DNA of 64,000 bases from Cryptomeria japonica. Taxonomy: Eukaryota > Streptophyta > Pinopsida > Cupressales > Cupressaceae. The position numbers and the translations under genes were made by a program. The stretch's first letter is position 1; each line of letters begins with the position of its first letter. Shown piece after piece: positions 33,179 through 45,129 of the stretch. A model generated the notes under the pieces. That model did no database searches, was not told the DNA's origin, and was given only the letters and a program-made list of their open reading frames with translations. Where the stretch lies: contig NC_081414.1 of NCBI RefSeq assembly GCF_030272615.1, positions 765,439,483 to 765,503,482 on the forward strand, written 5' to 3'.

Positions 33179-33987
33179 CTATCTTCCTTTATTATTATAC
33201 TCTTGTCTCCTTTTGATCTTCTCTTCCACCTTGATAGCAAGTTGGTGGCATCTACCAATGGTGTTCGGGCTAAGAAGGTTCAATTCTTCTTGAATGTTGT
33301 ACCTTAATCCATTCAGGTACTGGGCAACTTTCTCACTCTCTTCCTCTTTTGTTTTAGACTTCATGCATAGACTTTGGAACTCCTCTGTATATGAGTTCAC
33401 ATCCATCTCCTTTTGCTTGAGATCTTGTCTCCTCTTATGGAGTTGTATTTCATAGTCTTTGGGTACATAGGCCTCTTTGATCAAGGCAACCATCCTCTTC
33501 CAAGAAAAAATCTTGGCTTATTGTCCTTCTCTCTTTCCTCTTGGACAAAGTTCCACCAAGTTAGGGTTGCTCCCTTCAACTTGGACTTAGCAATCTTCAC
33601 CTTCTGGTGTCTTGGAATGTCTTCACACTCAAAGAAACTAGATAGGGAGTCTATCCAATCCATCACAATATCTGGTTCCATTTTCCTAGTGAAAGTTGGC
33701 AAATCAATCTTTTGCTCCATGGTTATCCTCTCCATAGATTTAAGGGCATTAAGGAAGTGCCTCTGGTCAGGAGGAATCACCTCTTCCTCCGGCATAGGGA
33801 TCTCATCCTCATCCCCTTCCTCACAACTACCGGTGCCTCCATTTTCCTTCCCATCTACTCTGCCTCTCAACCTCTCTAGCTCCCTCTGCATTGCCTTGCA
33901 AGCATTGGCCTACTCTCTCACAATCTTTGCCAATTCCATGTTGGTGATTGGTCCTCTAGGGACCTCTTCTTCTTGTCCCTCTGACAT
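33179..33987 (-). pseudogene. Gag of the nested gypsy element
   Basis: The ATG at 33987 opens MSEGQEEEVPRGPI. A TAG follows about 25 codons later. The same frame resumes with MQRELERLRG and FLNALKSMERITMEQKIDLPTFTRKMEPDIVMDWIDSL-type Gag sequence, including GATLTWWNFVQEE, then shifts near 33490 into the part containing DYEIQLHKRRQ and VNSYTEEFQSLC. The Gag of the plus-strand element at 50332 matches closely (GATLTWWKYLQEE, DYEIQLHKKRQ). Confidence 0.85.
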
Positions 33988-34020
33988 CTCTCAATTTTCT
34001 ATCTCCTTACCAAAGCCGTT

Positions 34021-34036
34021 ACTAGCTCTAATACCA
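34021..34036 (-). other. Primer-binding site of the nested gypsy element
   Basis: Minus-strand TGGTATTAGAGCTAGT begins two bases after the LTR end (..CTCTGTATCA). It resembles the initiator-Met tRNA complement TGGTATCAGAGC with substitutions. Confidence 0.8.
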
Positions 34037-34038
34037 CT

Positions 34039-35558
34039 TGATACAGAGCCCTCCTTGTTACTTGCCAAACACCTCAAAATGTATGACACTAACCCCCTAA
34101 AACAAGAATGGGATCCTATCAAGGCAAGGCTCTACAACTTTAATTGAATCTTCTCACCATCTCCAAGACTCTTGCCTATTCAATCAGGGGTATCTTGCTA
34201 CAACACACTCCATGATACCTCCAAGGGTTAAAAATAATTTGCAAACCGGTTTTGGGTCATACAAGACTCCCTAAGGTCAGAAAAAGCACCGGTTGCAAGG
34301 ATACATGCTCATTCCTTAAGAAACTCACCCAATTAGGCCTAGTTGCTTGTAGCCCTATTTCGCGGGTAAAGGGACCTTAAGTTCAAATTTTCCCAAACAT
34401 CTTGGAAAAAAAATTATGGATTAAAACAAACTTTTGGAAGTTGTACAATTCCTCAAAAGGAAGGGTCAGGGTCTGGAAAATAAAGGTCTTTGCCGATAGG
34501 ATGTTGACTGTCCTAAAAGGGCTAATTAGGCCTCTTTTGTGAAGCAACTATGCTCAGATGGATGAACCGGCCAATTAAAATCCCATGGGAATGTTGGGAA
34601 ACATAAATCAATAGGGATTCTAGGGTTACACACTTGGAATCATCGCCATTTGCACACAAGGTACTTTTGTTTGTTCAACGTCTAGGTAGCCACATAGAGA
34701 TGTCTACCTAGGGTCGCTCCAAACACTTCTCTCCCTTTCTCCTCCTGAAAAAAACTCTTGGAAACCTAAAATAAAGTGACCATACTTTCCTTTCACCAAA
34801 TCCCATGGGCCTCAGATTGGTAAAGTGCAAGATATGGCCATGAAGGTGGAAAAACCCAAGGTAAACCCTTGTTTTCTGGGTACCTATAGTAAAACTTGAA
34901 TATCATGAGAAAAACACACAATCAAGACTTAAAATCAAAACCAAAATAGAGTTAACTCTCCTCTCTAACCAATTCACATCATTGGGAATGGATCCCAATC
35001 CATACAGAATCGTAACACATACCAAAACTCCAAAATTGCAGGAAAAACTCAAAATTCTATTAGTTTGTTGGTATCAACCTCTTCTCCACACAATCACCTC
35101 CTGGAAATTGGATCCACAAGGTGTATGAAAAATTCCTCAACTTATCTCAACTGAAAATCAAGAGGTTAGAGCCATTGGTGGAGTTTCAAATTAACAAAAT
35201 ACAAAAAGTGCATAAAAATTGCTCATGACAACTTTTGACAACTGTTGACAACTTTTGCAAAAGTTGTCAAAATGTCATCTTTCGCCTCCTAATGCCTTGG
35301 GTCAAGTTAAACCCCTCCTAAAACATCTTAAAACACTAAAACCAACACATTTGATCCCCTATTGTCCAAAATTCCTAATTGGCTCATAGAAATGCCAAAA
35401 TAGGAGTTTGGCTCACAAGATGGGGTTTATTATTACAAACATATAATGCATGATTGAAAACCTATATAAAACATCCTAAAGACATTCTCAATGCCTTATC
35501 CTCCCTTATCAAAGTATGACTTGTCATATTGAAGGGTTTGATGAGGTGCTCTTACACA
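34039..35558 (-). repeat. 5' LTR of the nested gypsy element
   Basis: 1520 bp, from TGTGTAAGAGCACC to GGGCTCTGTATCA on the minus strand. It shares its start (TG..GAGCACC) and length class with the LTR at 48704-50290. A possible TATA box TTTTATATAG lies on the minus strand near 35463-35472. Confidence 0.85.
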
Positions 35559-35559
35559 A

Positions 35560-36072
35560 GAAACCATTAAAGGCTTGAGAAGACTCTATAAAGAAACCAT
35601 TAAAGGCTTGAAGACTTTAAAGGAAGCCATTAAAGGTTTCAAGTAGGTGAGGATAAATGAGATTTTAAATAAATAATTCATTTATTTAAAGTAGTGGTGC
35701 AACTTGCATTTGTAGAAGAATGCAAGTGGATGGGGACTTAAATAAATATTCATTTATTTAAATGCGTGTGCAACTTGCCTTTTTAGGAAAATGCAAGTGG
35801 GTGAAGGATAAAGGGGATTTAAATAAATGTTTATCTATTTAAAAGTGCAGGAGAGACTAATTAAAAAAATATGTTTTATTTATTTAATTAATTGTCTGAA
35901 TTTGGTTAAGTGAATTAAATCAAATAAATTGAATAATTTATTTAATTAATAGAAGAAGAGGGCTAGGGTGAATTAATTAAATATTAATTTAATTAATTGT
36001 TGATTGATTTTTTAATAATCAAATAAATACTAAGTATTCATTTAATTAAGTGGATAGATTTATGTGTCTACA
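35560..36072 (-). repeat. 3' LTR of the Tat-like element, proximal part
   Basis: Starts TGTAGACACA at 36072 after a purine-rich CAGGGCCAAA and carries AT-rich TTTATTTAATTAA blocks (35650-36050). It is interrupted at 35560 by the nested gypsy element and resumes at 30676. Confidence 0.75.
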
Positions 36073-37350
36073 TTTGGCCCTGTTTGAGACCGTGTGGTTT
36101 ATCACATCATTTCAAAGAAAAACAAGTAAGCATGGTACATGCCCCAACATGTGCCAAGTTGGTGGTTAGGTATGCCCCCTCGAGAGATGGGACGAAATTT
36201 TAAAAATTCGGGTGATCTCTCAAATTTTCTAAGAAAATTAGGCAGGGATAGAATGGAGTGTTTGGGAATGAAGTATGGAGAAGGATAAGATGATAAGTAC
36301 CCTTACCCTAGGTCAGGTAGGAGATACTGTGCAAAAGCGGTGTTGTGGTGCTTTGATGGATGTTGTACAATTGATCAATATTGGTTGGACAATCTGGTGC
36401 AATTGATTGAATTGCCTCGATTTAGTCAAAGTGTGATAATTGAGGTCAGTTGTTCGCTTGGATAGGATAGAGTCTAAGTAAGTGAGTCAAATAGAATTGA
36501 TGATACTTAGAAAATTGATGTAATTGCTCGATGAAGTCAAAGTGTTTGAAGCAAACTACTAGTTGAGACAGACAATTGATATAATTGTCTGTTTTGATTG
36601 GCTGATCAATTGACAGTTTTTGCGTTTTAGGTTGTTTGTGGTGTTTGCTGGACTCATCGTACCTATTGAGACTAGACAATTGATGTAACTATTATAGCTT
36701 AGGTGTGTGTGAGTCAATGTACCTGTGCAGATATAGTAGCTTGCTTTGCTTATAGGATGACCTAGGTAACACAATTTATGCAGTCCCTCCTTTTAGAGAT
36801 AGGCTGTGATGAACGTGACTTGATTGGTTTGATGGGACATGATGTAGGGTATGTGATGCTAATGATCGAGATAGGGAGGGTGAGGTGGGGAAGTCAATTT
36901 TAGATAGAAGATATGGATGACCTAGTACTCATTCATGTGGAAGAGCATCAAAATAAAGTTATCCGTTGACATGAATGGGGTGTGTATCATTGTACTCAGT
37001 CATGATTTTAGGGATAGTCCTTTACACTTAGCTTTCTCATAGCAACCCTATTCTTTGCATATGCATGCACACAAAATATTTAGAATGTATTAGTGAAAAT
37101 ATGTATGGGAGATATGCAATGAAATGCAATATATGCAGATGAGATGAAACAGGTGATCCATGGATTATTCATAATGCTTTATTTCCTCATTGAGCGTGGT
37201 AGTACCAATTTTTTGCTGAGGTAGTAGAAACTAAGGTTGAGGATTGCACCTATAAACAAATATCTTAGACAAGGAAAAATTCCCCTTCGTTCTGGTTCAT
37301 ATACATATGGTCGAGGTATACACTGTAGTCAGTAAGCCATAGTGATCCAT
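36073..37350 (-). other. 3' interior of the Tat-like element, non-coding
   Basis: Between integrase and 3' LTR. It contains several near-copies of CAATTGAT followed by an AATTG or AACT word (36360-36700), giving short palindromic units. No coding frame is supported. Confidence 0.55.
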
Positions 37351-38293
37351 GGGTAGAAGTACAATATTGTGTCACGTTACAGACCAACTTATCAGCAAAA
37401 GTGAATTTAAGTTTTTCCAACTAAAAATTAATTTTAGTCAAACATATAGCCTATATAGATTCATTATAGATAAGCTATATATGGATAAATTTTTTTCCAA
37501 TCTGTATATTTTATATAACTTTAGGTCTAATTACCAATTTTTTTTTTTGTTTCTGAAAAACTCGATGTTTCAACAACTCCCACTCTTATAAATAATTTTT
37601 TTTGAAATGTAAAAATATCCTTTTATAGATCTACAAGTGAATATTCCAAAATATCTCTTTTAATATTTTAATTTTTTTAATATTTACATTTTATTTTTAT
37701 TGAAAGTTGGTCATCAACACTTATAGATAAGATTGATTATCTTGACAAGAAAAATACAAAAATTTATTTAAATTTTTTGAAAATAATATGATGCACTAGA
37801 GAAAAGAATCTATGTCAAGATGATATATATTTTTTTGATTTGGATAAATAATGAATAAAAAAGGTGGCGACAAATGGAAAGTTATATTTCAGTACACAAC
37901 TTTTCAAATTTATTGAAAAATATATATTTATAAAAAATAGTAAAAAATATATCCATGCACTAACGTTTCAAGATATCAATATACACAAAAGAAATTGAAA
38001 AAAGGGTAAAATTTATTAAATAAAGTGTGGCAGTTGTGTAACTTCAATTTTAACATTTTATTAGCAACTAAATTATAGTGGTTACTTTATACAAAACTAT
38101 ATTCAAATTTTTATTTTAAATTTTTATAAAAATTAAAAAAATATAATACACAAAAGAATATAAATTTTATTAGTATACATAATTTCAAAATTCAAAACAT
38201 ATATTTCACTTTCTATTGATTCAATTTGAAAAATCGAATTAACATTGACCATATCCCTTTATAAAAGTGTGACACAACTTTGTACTTTTAACC
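37351..38293. mobile_element. TIR-B element copy 3, complete, inside the Tat-like element
   Basis: 943 bp from GGGTAGAAGTACAA (followed by TATTGTGTCAC) to the inverted end GTGTGACACAACTTTG, then TACTTTTAACC. A perfect CCAT duplication flanks it (37347-37350, 38294-38297). Non-coding and AT-rich. Confidence 0.88.
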
Positions 38294-38297
38294 CCAT

Positions 38298-39239
38298 GAA
38301 TTTGTATTTTTGCATAGGATTGCGTAGTTTAGTGAACTTCCCATGTAGACATCATTAGTACATGCCCCAAAGCTTAATTGGAACAAATCCACAGATATAA
38401 AACAAAGAAAAAGATACCATGAACCATCCTGGCTACTCTAATCACTTGTGGATATCCCAAAGAAGCATAGGAACCTGATATATAAAGCAATAATTTGACC
38501 AAGTGCCTATCAGAAAAACAACATCTTATTGTCAATGATATATGGCACCATGTCTTGTTTTGAAGGAAGGATGCATCCTTGTTTAGGATAGTTTCGTGTA
38601 TGATAGTTGGTCATCTTGTATGTAGCTCAAAATGTTGTTTTGTATCTGATAGGAGGCTTATGTACAATGAACAAGTTTATTGTAATAGTTTTGATTGATT
38701 TTGATGTTTTTCTAATATTTTTGTGTTTTTGAATTATTTTGAATGTTTTTCGATTATTTCAAGACATTTTTCGAATGTTTTTGGCCTTTTTGAACGTGTT
38801 ATGAATGTTTTTGGATTGTTTCAAGATATTTTTTGAATGAGTAACTCGTTGAATCACCAATATTTAGAATCCACTTCCATCATATAGTAAAATTTTTCCC
38901 CCAGTTAGCGTAAAAGCGTGATATGGGATGCATGAGGTAATAACCTTGATTACAGATCAATAACTAGCCATGGTAGATCTCTGATTTATGAGCGAATGCA
39001 ATAAATGTGATCACAACAAGTTTGAATGACAATGGAGATACGACCTTTACGAATGACGCATGTTTACTAGGTTTTCACCATCATACTTATCCAAGGAGTC
39101 ATCAAAGTAGTTTTCATCATTTGGATGAATGATTTTTCTTTACTATTTTCTTGATTTTTCCATTTTTTTTGTACTTTTTTCAGGACTTTTTCTGAATGTT
39201 TTTGGTATTTTCTGATATTTGATTAGCCTGATGCTTTGC
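38298..39239 (-). other. 3' interior of the Tat-like element with degenerate GAATGTTTTT repeats
   Basis: 38690-38840 is a run of variants of GAATGTTTTTGGATTATTTC, partly repeated again at 39150-39200. This looks like a decayed minisatellite between integrase and TIR-B copy 3. Non-coding. Confidence 0.6.
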
Positions 39240-40345
39240 ACAGCTTATGTATGAAACTTTTTGAGATGCATGTTGTTGATTGGATCTGCCAATGGTTCTC
39301 CTTTTGAAGTTGCTAGCTAATATGCCCTAGAATCAAAGACTACAGTGATGACATATGGGGCCAACCAATTGGATTCAAATTTTCCCCGATGTTCTCTATT
39401 TGGTTGATTGCGAGTATTCTCTATGAGAACAAGATCTCCTACCTCAAATGTTCGAGGTTTGACTCTATGATTGTAACTTCTTCCCATTCATTGCTGATAT
39501 GCTTTTAGGTGATTGTAGGCAACTTGTCGCTTCTCATCAAGCAGTTCCAAGTCCTGAAGATGTGAGACCCGATACTCTTCATCAGTAATCAAATTGTGCA
39601 AGGAAACTTATAGGGATGGTAATTCTACCTCAATAGGAAAGATAACTTCTGCTCCATATACAAGTGAGTATGAGTTTGCGCCTGTAGTGGTTCGAATGTT
39701 AGTTTGATATGCCCATACTGCTGGATTCAAACAAATGTGCCAATCATGACTGACATCATTGACCGTCTTCTTTAGGATCCTCAACATGTTCTTATTTTAA
39801 GCTTCTGCTTGACCATTTCCTTGTGGGTAATATGGGGTGGAGAAACGATGTTGGATATGAAGCTTCTCATAGAGTTCTTGGCCATCCTAATTCTTGAAAG
39901 GAAGTTTGTTATCTGTGATGATGGGCATGGGTAGACCATACCGATAGATGATGTAGTTTAAAATAAATGAAGCGATCTTTTTGCTGGTTACATGGGTAAG
40001 TCGAAAGGCTTTGATCCACTTGGTGAAATATTATGTAGTGCTAATGATGAAGTTATGACCATTGGATGAAGATGGATGAATTTTACCCTCAAGGTCTAGT
40101 CCCCATTGACAAAAGGGCCATGGTGTTGTGATGGGTTGCAGTTTTTATGCTGGTGCATGTATCAAATCTCTGTGAACTTGGCACTTTTTGCATTTTCTGA
40201 CAAAGTAGCAGGAGTCTTTTTCCATGGAGGGCCAATAGTATCCTGCACTCATGATCTTTTAAGCCAATGAAGGGCCACTTGAATCAACCCCACATATACC
40301 TTCATGTACTTCTTCTAAAGCTGTGGTCACCTGACCTTTCTCTAA
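39240..40345 (-). pseudogene. Integrase of the Tat-like element
   Basis: The minus-strand frame keeps the zinc-binding region (GYYWPSMEKD and KCKKCQVH, with one His replaced: EVHEGICGVDSSG). Catalytic core landmarks follow: QWGLDLEGKI (first Asp), IITDNKLPF (second Asp) and GNGQAEA (the Glu region). The C-terminal part includes RVKPRTFEVGDLVL. Several in-frame stops make it non-functional. No chromodomain is seen. Confidence 0.8.
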
Positions 40346-40429
40346 ACATTGGAGGAGAGTACCATTGATACTTCGTCAGTATAGGGTTTCGACAATGATA
40401 GTTTATTGAGCGAATTGGCATATGAAGGT

Positions 40430-41760
40430 TTTTCATTGATTGTTTGATTGGTTTGGTAGAAGGATTTGATCACGTAGGTAAGCTAAAAAATCACCATACC
40501 ATGGGGAATCGAGACTGATGAGTTGACATACCATCTTGGATTCTGAAATATCATAAGCGGGGATCCAAAGCTGTTTAACTAAGAACTTGTAATGTGTTGA
40601 GTTCCGTGGAAGATCAAGGAGAGAGGATATTGTGGCCATTGCATCTGCAACTCTGTTTTGACCTCGAGGAATCTGCTCAAAAGTGATAGCTGTGAATAAT
40701 TATTTGAAGATATCAACCATTTTCTTATAAGGCATGGGCTTATCATCCTTAGTTTGGTGTTCATCATTGACCTGGCAGATGACTAGATCTGTGAATCATC
40801 ATAGACTTGTAGCTCCTTTAAGTTCCATTGTACGACCATTCTTAGTCCTTTGATTAACACTTCATAATTTTCCATGTTGTTGGTGCATGGGAATGTAAGC
40901 CGATATGATTTTGGAATGCTATCACCTTGAGGCATGATGAAAAGAATGCCAACTCTTGAAACATGTCTAGTGTATGACCCATCAAAATATGACTTCCATT
41001 GCTATGTTGGAACGACTGTGAAGATTTCCTCATCGGGAAAATTTGAGATGAGAGGACGGTCTTCTATGATTGGTGCTGCGACCAACTGATCTGGAATAAC
41101 TTGCCCTTTGATTGCTTTTCGATCCACATACTTGATGTCAAATTTGCTCAGAAGCATAACCCACTTTTCCAAGTAGCTTGTTAGTGCTTCTTTACTGGGT
41201 AGGTACTTGAGGGGATCTATCTTGGAAATGAGTTGTATCTTGTGTGTCAACATGTAATGCCTCAATTTGGTGGCTAGTAAAATCATGGCTAAACAAGCTT
41301 GTTCAATAGGGGTATACTTGAGTTCATACACTACCAGTGTTCAAGAAATGTAGTATACTGCACATTCTTTGCCTTCTGTATTATGTTGTGCTAGTAGTAC
41401 TCCTAAGGCCGTAGTTGTAACTGATATGTATAATAATGATGTCATGTCTAGAGATGGTGGTGTCAGTAGTGGTGGCATAATCAAGTAGTCCTTTAACTGC
41501 TGAAATGCTTGCTGACAATTCTCTTCCTATTTGAAGTGGGCATTCTTATGGAGCAGATGTGTGAAGGGGTGACATTTATCGACCAATTGTGCAATGAGCT
41601 GCCAGATTGATTGTAGCCTTCCTTGTAATATATGCAACTGATTGATGTTCCTAGGTGGTGGCATTTCCATGATTTCTTTTACCTTTCCTGGATCCACCTC
41701 AATTCCTTTATTTGAGAGAATGTATCCTAGGAGCTTCTGAAGGTTACTCCAAAAACACAC
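40430..41760 (-). pseudogene. RT thumb and RNase H region of the Tat-like element
   Basis: Minus-strand pieces read LLGYILSNKGIEVDPGKVKEI (thumb/connection), then YTPIEQACLAMILLATKLRHY (RNase H-like), SKIDPLKYLPSKEALT and KWVMLLSKFDIKYV. A further RNase H-like stretch lies at 40433-40767. Frameshifts and stops separate the pieces. Confidence 0.78.
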
Positions 41761-41829
41761 TTCTTTGGATTTAGGCGTACATCATAATGCTCCAGTTTGC
41801 TGAAAATTTTGTCTAGCACAATGAGGTGA

Positions 41830-42525
41830 CCCTATCTTGTTAATGGTTTATCTAGTAAATCATCTACATAGTCTTCGATTAGTGTATGCATCATGTCATG
41901 GAAGATGGTAGTCATTTCCCTTTGATATGTAGCTCCTGCATTCTTGAGATCGAATGGCATCACATTCCAACAGTATGCACTCCATGGGCATGTAAAAGTT
42001 GTTTTGTGTTGATCCTCTAGGGCGATATTGATCTGGTTGTATCTTGAAAATTCATCTATGAGTGATAGCATGGAATGTCTTGCTGTGAGGTCCATGATCA
42101 TATCAATGTTTGGAAGAGGGAATTCATCCTTAGGACATGCTTTGTGTATATCTTCAAAATACATATAGATACAAATGCCCCTAGTTGGTTTTGCCATTGG
42201 TACAAGGTTAGAGATCCATTTTGCATAATCAATTGGACTAATGAAACCAACATCTAATAGTTTGTTGAGTTGTACTTTTACTAACAATGCAGTCTATGGA
42301 TGCATCTTTTTGAGCTTTAGTTTTACTGGTTTGGCTCCTTCTGCTACTATCAAATGATGCTTTACTAGCTCTGGATCTAGTCCTGACATATCTCATAGGA
42401 TCATGCAAAATTGATTTGTTGCTTTTGAAAGAACTCTATAAAATTAGGATCTTAGGCTGGAGTCAGTGATTTTGCTAGATATATTAAATGTGGATTTTAT
42501 GGTGTCCCCAGATTGACTTCCTTTG
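41830..42525 (-). pseudogene. Reverse transcriptase of the Tat-like element
   Basis: The minus-strand frame begins with an N-terminal pol segment (EVNLGTP*NPHLIYLAKSL) containing several stops. It continues through LLDVGFISPIDYAKWISNLVPM, ACPKDEFPLPNIDMIMD, YNQINIALEDQHKTTF and VMPFDLKNAGATYQREM to EDYVDDLL. The YVDD catalytic box is intact. The upstream part is cut off by the copia-type insertion starting at 42530. Confidence 0.82.
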
Positions 42526-42529
42526 TTTC

Positions 42530-42994
42530 TGTTGGTGTAAATAATTATTCATCTTGGATATTATTACACCTTACTTAAGTTTACTTAGGGACATGCATTT
42601 CATAGTAGTTTGGGTATGAGACACTTGGGTGTTTGTGCCACATTGGGATAGTGTGTGTAGGAGAATTTCCACCTTTTATGGTGTGATCTTGTTGTTACAT
42701 TGCACATTCAGTGGGTGATCCACCTCATGTGGAATATTATATTGTTTCTCCTACCTACCCACACCTATTTCCTACTGACCCTTGTTTCTTATTGAGCCAC
42801 GTGTCATGTTTGTGTGCTCACATATCCATATAGCCTTGCCTATATAAGCAGGCTCATATTCATTGTATGGATCGATTGATGATCCAGTTGATCAGTATTT
42901 TCATCTTGATAGAATATAGTTTATTTCTATCATCTATTTTTGTTTTCTCTCATTTGTGCTTTCCATTGCCTCTTGATCTTGGCAAAATCTCACA
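42530..42994 (+). repeat. Ty1/copia LTR (465 bp) inside the Tat-like element
   Basis: Starts TGTTGGTGTAAATAATTA, ends GGCAAAATCTCACA, and is followed directly by TGGTATCAGAGTAGGTCC, a Met-tRNA-type primer site. A TATA box TATATAA lies at 42841-42847. The short LTR and primer site adjoining the LTR end fit copia elements. No second LTR or coding region is found. Confidence 0.8.
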
Positions 42995-43490
42995 TGGTAT
43001 CAGAGTAGGTCCATGTCTCACATGGTTTCAGAGCCATTAGAGTGTCATTGGTTTGCTAATTGAGAGATATTTGATGTTATTTGAGGTTTGCATTTTGGAG
43101 CTTTCTATTGAAGGTTATTATTGAAGCTTGATGGGTCAAATCTGAGGTTACCATTGGATTTAGGAGGTCCAAGAAAGTTATTTTTGCCTTTTGTTTCATC
43201 CAAATCAGACTTCAGAGGCCAAATCTAGAGGCATTTAAAGTTTGACGCTGCGGCGGAAATTTTCTAGAAATTATAATTTTGTAGGCAACATTACTCTTTT
43301 GCTTACTTGTTGTATGGAGAGACTGCAATTGAGAAGTGCTTTTGAGACTGGAATTTTCTGATCTTGTAGGTTGATTTGCAATGGACACTGTCCTACTTTT
43401 GGAAGGGGTGATCTTAGAAGTGGTCTATTTTAGTTTGCGTGGAATCCTGAGCTTAGAAGAGTCTCATCAACGAGGGTTGAATTCGAGTCC
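42995..43490 (+). mobile_element. Truncated copia leader after the LTR
   Basis: Begins with the primer site (42995) and a second primer-site-like copy, TGGTTTCAGAGCC, at 43022. The rest has no coding frame. Minus-strand protease sequence of the Tat-like element resumes near 43500, so the copia insertion stops without an internal domain or 3' LTR. The right boundary is approximate and no target duplication was found. Confidence 0.55.
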
Positions 43491-43499
43491 AATTTTGAA

Positions 43500-44280
43500 C
43501 TAGGGTGATATTAGAAGGGTCTTTGTAGAGCCATCCTGCCAAGTCTTCATCAATAGTTTCATGTTCTTGTGATCTGCCTGGGATGAATCCATCGAGTGTA
43601 GTAGTGTTGGATACCATAAGAGGCTTAGTGACATTTTTGGTTTACCATGAGTCCTAGGTGAGAGGGGTAGTTGGCCAACATAGAAAAGTTGACTAATATT
43701 ATACTCTCCTAGGCCTTCATCCTTTACTTTCATTTTCAACTTCTCTTGTTTGGGTGTAAGGATCACTGGACTAGTGAGATTTTCTAGGTGGATGTAAGAT
43801 GATGAGGTGGTTGATTCTCTGTTGCTAGGGACTGTGATATTAGGTTGATGCCTTATATTATTGCAAAAGGCAAATGGGTTGGCATCACTGAGGATAGTAA
43901 TTTGTACTCCATTATGTGGAAACTTGATGCATTGATGGTAAGTGGATGGTATTACTTGCATGGAATGAATCTATGGTCTACCTAATAGGAGATTGTATGG
44001 AAGAGGGAGGTCTAGGACTTGGAAAACCACATTCTTCACCATAGTTCCTACCCTAACTGGTAGAGTAACACACCCTTTAGAAGAGCATTTTGCATCATCA
44101 TAGGCCTTGATAGTGATCCGCTTTCTGACATCTACTGTATGTTCTACATATTCCAATGCTGTGATTAAATGTAAGGTGCAAATGTTAAGGCCAACTCCAT
44201 TGTCAATCAAGACTTGCTTGATTCTATGTTTATGTATGAATCCCTCAATGTGGAGATGGGCATTATGCGGTTGTTGAAAG
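43500..44280 (-). pseudogene. Retropepsin-like region of the Tat-like element
   Basis: Minus strand: MIDNGVGLNICTL is the catalytic region, where related plant elements have LIDNGSGLNV. It is followed by PLPYNLLLGRP and, after a frame break, MQVIPSTYHQCIKFPHNG. This LLLGRPWIHSMxxxPSTYHQCIKFP layout is characteristic of the Tat/Athila branch. Confidence 0.78.
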
Positions 44281-44289
44281 GATGCATCA

Positions 44290-45120
44290 TCATTCTAAGA
44301 AAAAGTGAGACTTCCAAACAAGGCTTGAAATTGATTTGTATCGAGGTTGGATGGAATTGATACTTCTTGGAGAGCTTGGTCCAAGATGGTTTTATGTGAG
44401 GGTGATAGGTGCAAAAGATCTAGTATGGAAATGAGAACCAGTATCTTATCCAACTGGTCCAAAAGGTTATAATGTTTGGGCACGTATGCCCCTCTGGATG
44501 GTACTCCTTGTACGATAATCTTGCTATGATGAGTAGCAACGTTGCATGCGGGATATTTTCCTTTGATTGTAATGATTGCAACTTATTCATTGGTATCATA
44601 AAGGTTGTTGACAGTATAGGTATATGGTGCACGTGTATTGTTCGTCGTGTTATCTTGATTCTTACCTTGATGGGAGAGACCTCCTTTCTCATATGATGGG
44701 AGTGGAATTTTAAACATGGTATGATCAATATTGGAAGTTTTTGCATTGTGACCATCCACTTCTATATCACCTCAACCAACAAGGTCTTGAAAGATATCTT
44801 TTAACCGATGGAAGTTGTTTGTTTTGTGTTCTTTTATGAAATTCAAAATACTCATTATCTCTCCACCATGACGGGTTAATTTGGGGTTCATAGTTTGATG
44901 TTTTAGGAAATATGATGAGATTGAAAGATATGAGTTGTCGTAATATCTTTTCAAGAGGTTCTCCCAAGGGTGTGTATGTTCAATTGGGTTTGTAGGTAAG
45001 GTATCTATTTTTAGGTGCCTCTTGTTGTGTATTAGGAGTTTGATTTCCTTGATTGTTTTAGGGATTACCTTGATTGGTAGTGGGGTTGTTAAAATTATCT
45101 ATTTGTCCTACAATTTTGAC
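44290..45120 (-). pseudogene. Gag C-terminus of the Tat-like element
   Basis: Frameshifted minus-strand pieces, including HTPLGEPLEKILRQLI, NEYFEFHK and HKTNNFHRLKDIFQDLV. The latter two are remnants of the EYCEFHxxxGHxTxxCxxLK knuckle region. Upstream Gag and any 5' LTR are missing past 45130. Confidence 0.65.
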
Positions 45121-45129
45121 TATGGGTTG

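Larger units (their letters stand above)
30677..35558 (-). mobile_element. Ty3/gypsy element nested in the Tat-like LTR, integrase and most of 3' LTR deleted
   Basis: 5' LTR 35558-34039, primer site 34036-34021, gag, protease, reverse transcriptase and RNase H on the minus strand. The RNase H frame then runs straight into the last 43 bp of an LTR (30719-30677), identical but for three bases to 34081-34039. GAAAC flanks the element at 30672-30676 and 35560-35564, with one extra A on the right. Integrase and about 97% of the 3' LTR are therefore missing. The breakpoint lies in a shared CAT-TTGAGG word (CATGTTGAGG in pol, CATTTTGAGG in the LTR). Confidence 0.88.

Noticed and set aside
33413-34147. 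244-codon plus-strand frame over the nested gypsy Gag
   Set aside because: Antisense shadow of the minus-strand Gag. Its composition mirrors the Glu/Lys-rich Gag codons.
36073-36077. TTTGG as a target duplication of a solo Tat-like LTR
   Set aside because: No matching 5-mer at the left boundary. Pol sequence of the same orientation lies to the right, so this is the junction of interior and 3' LTR.
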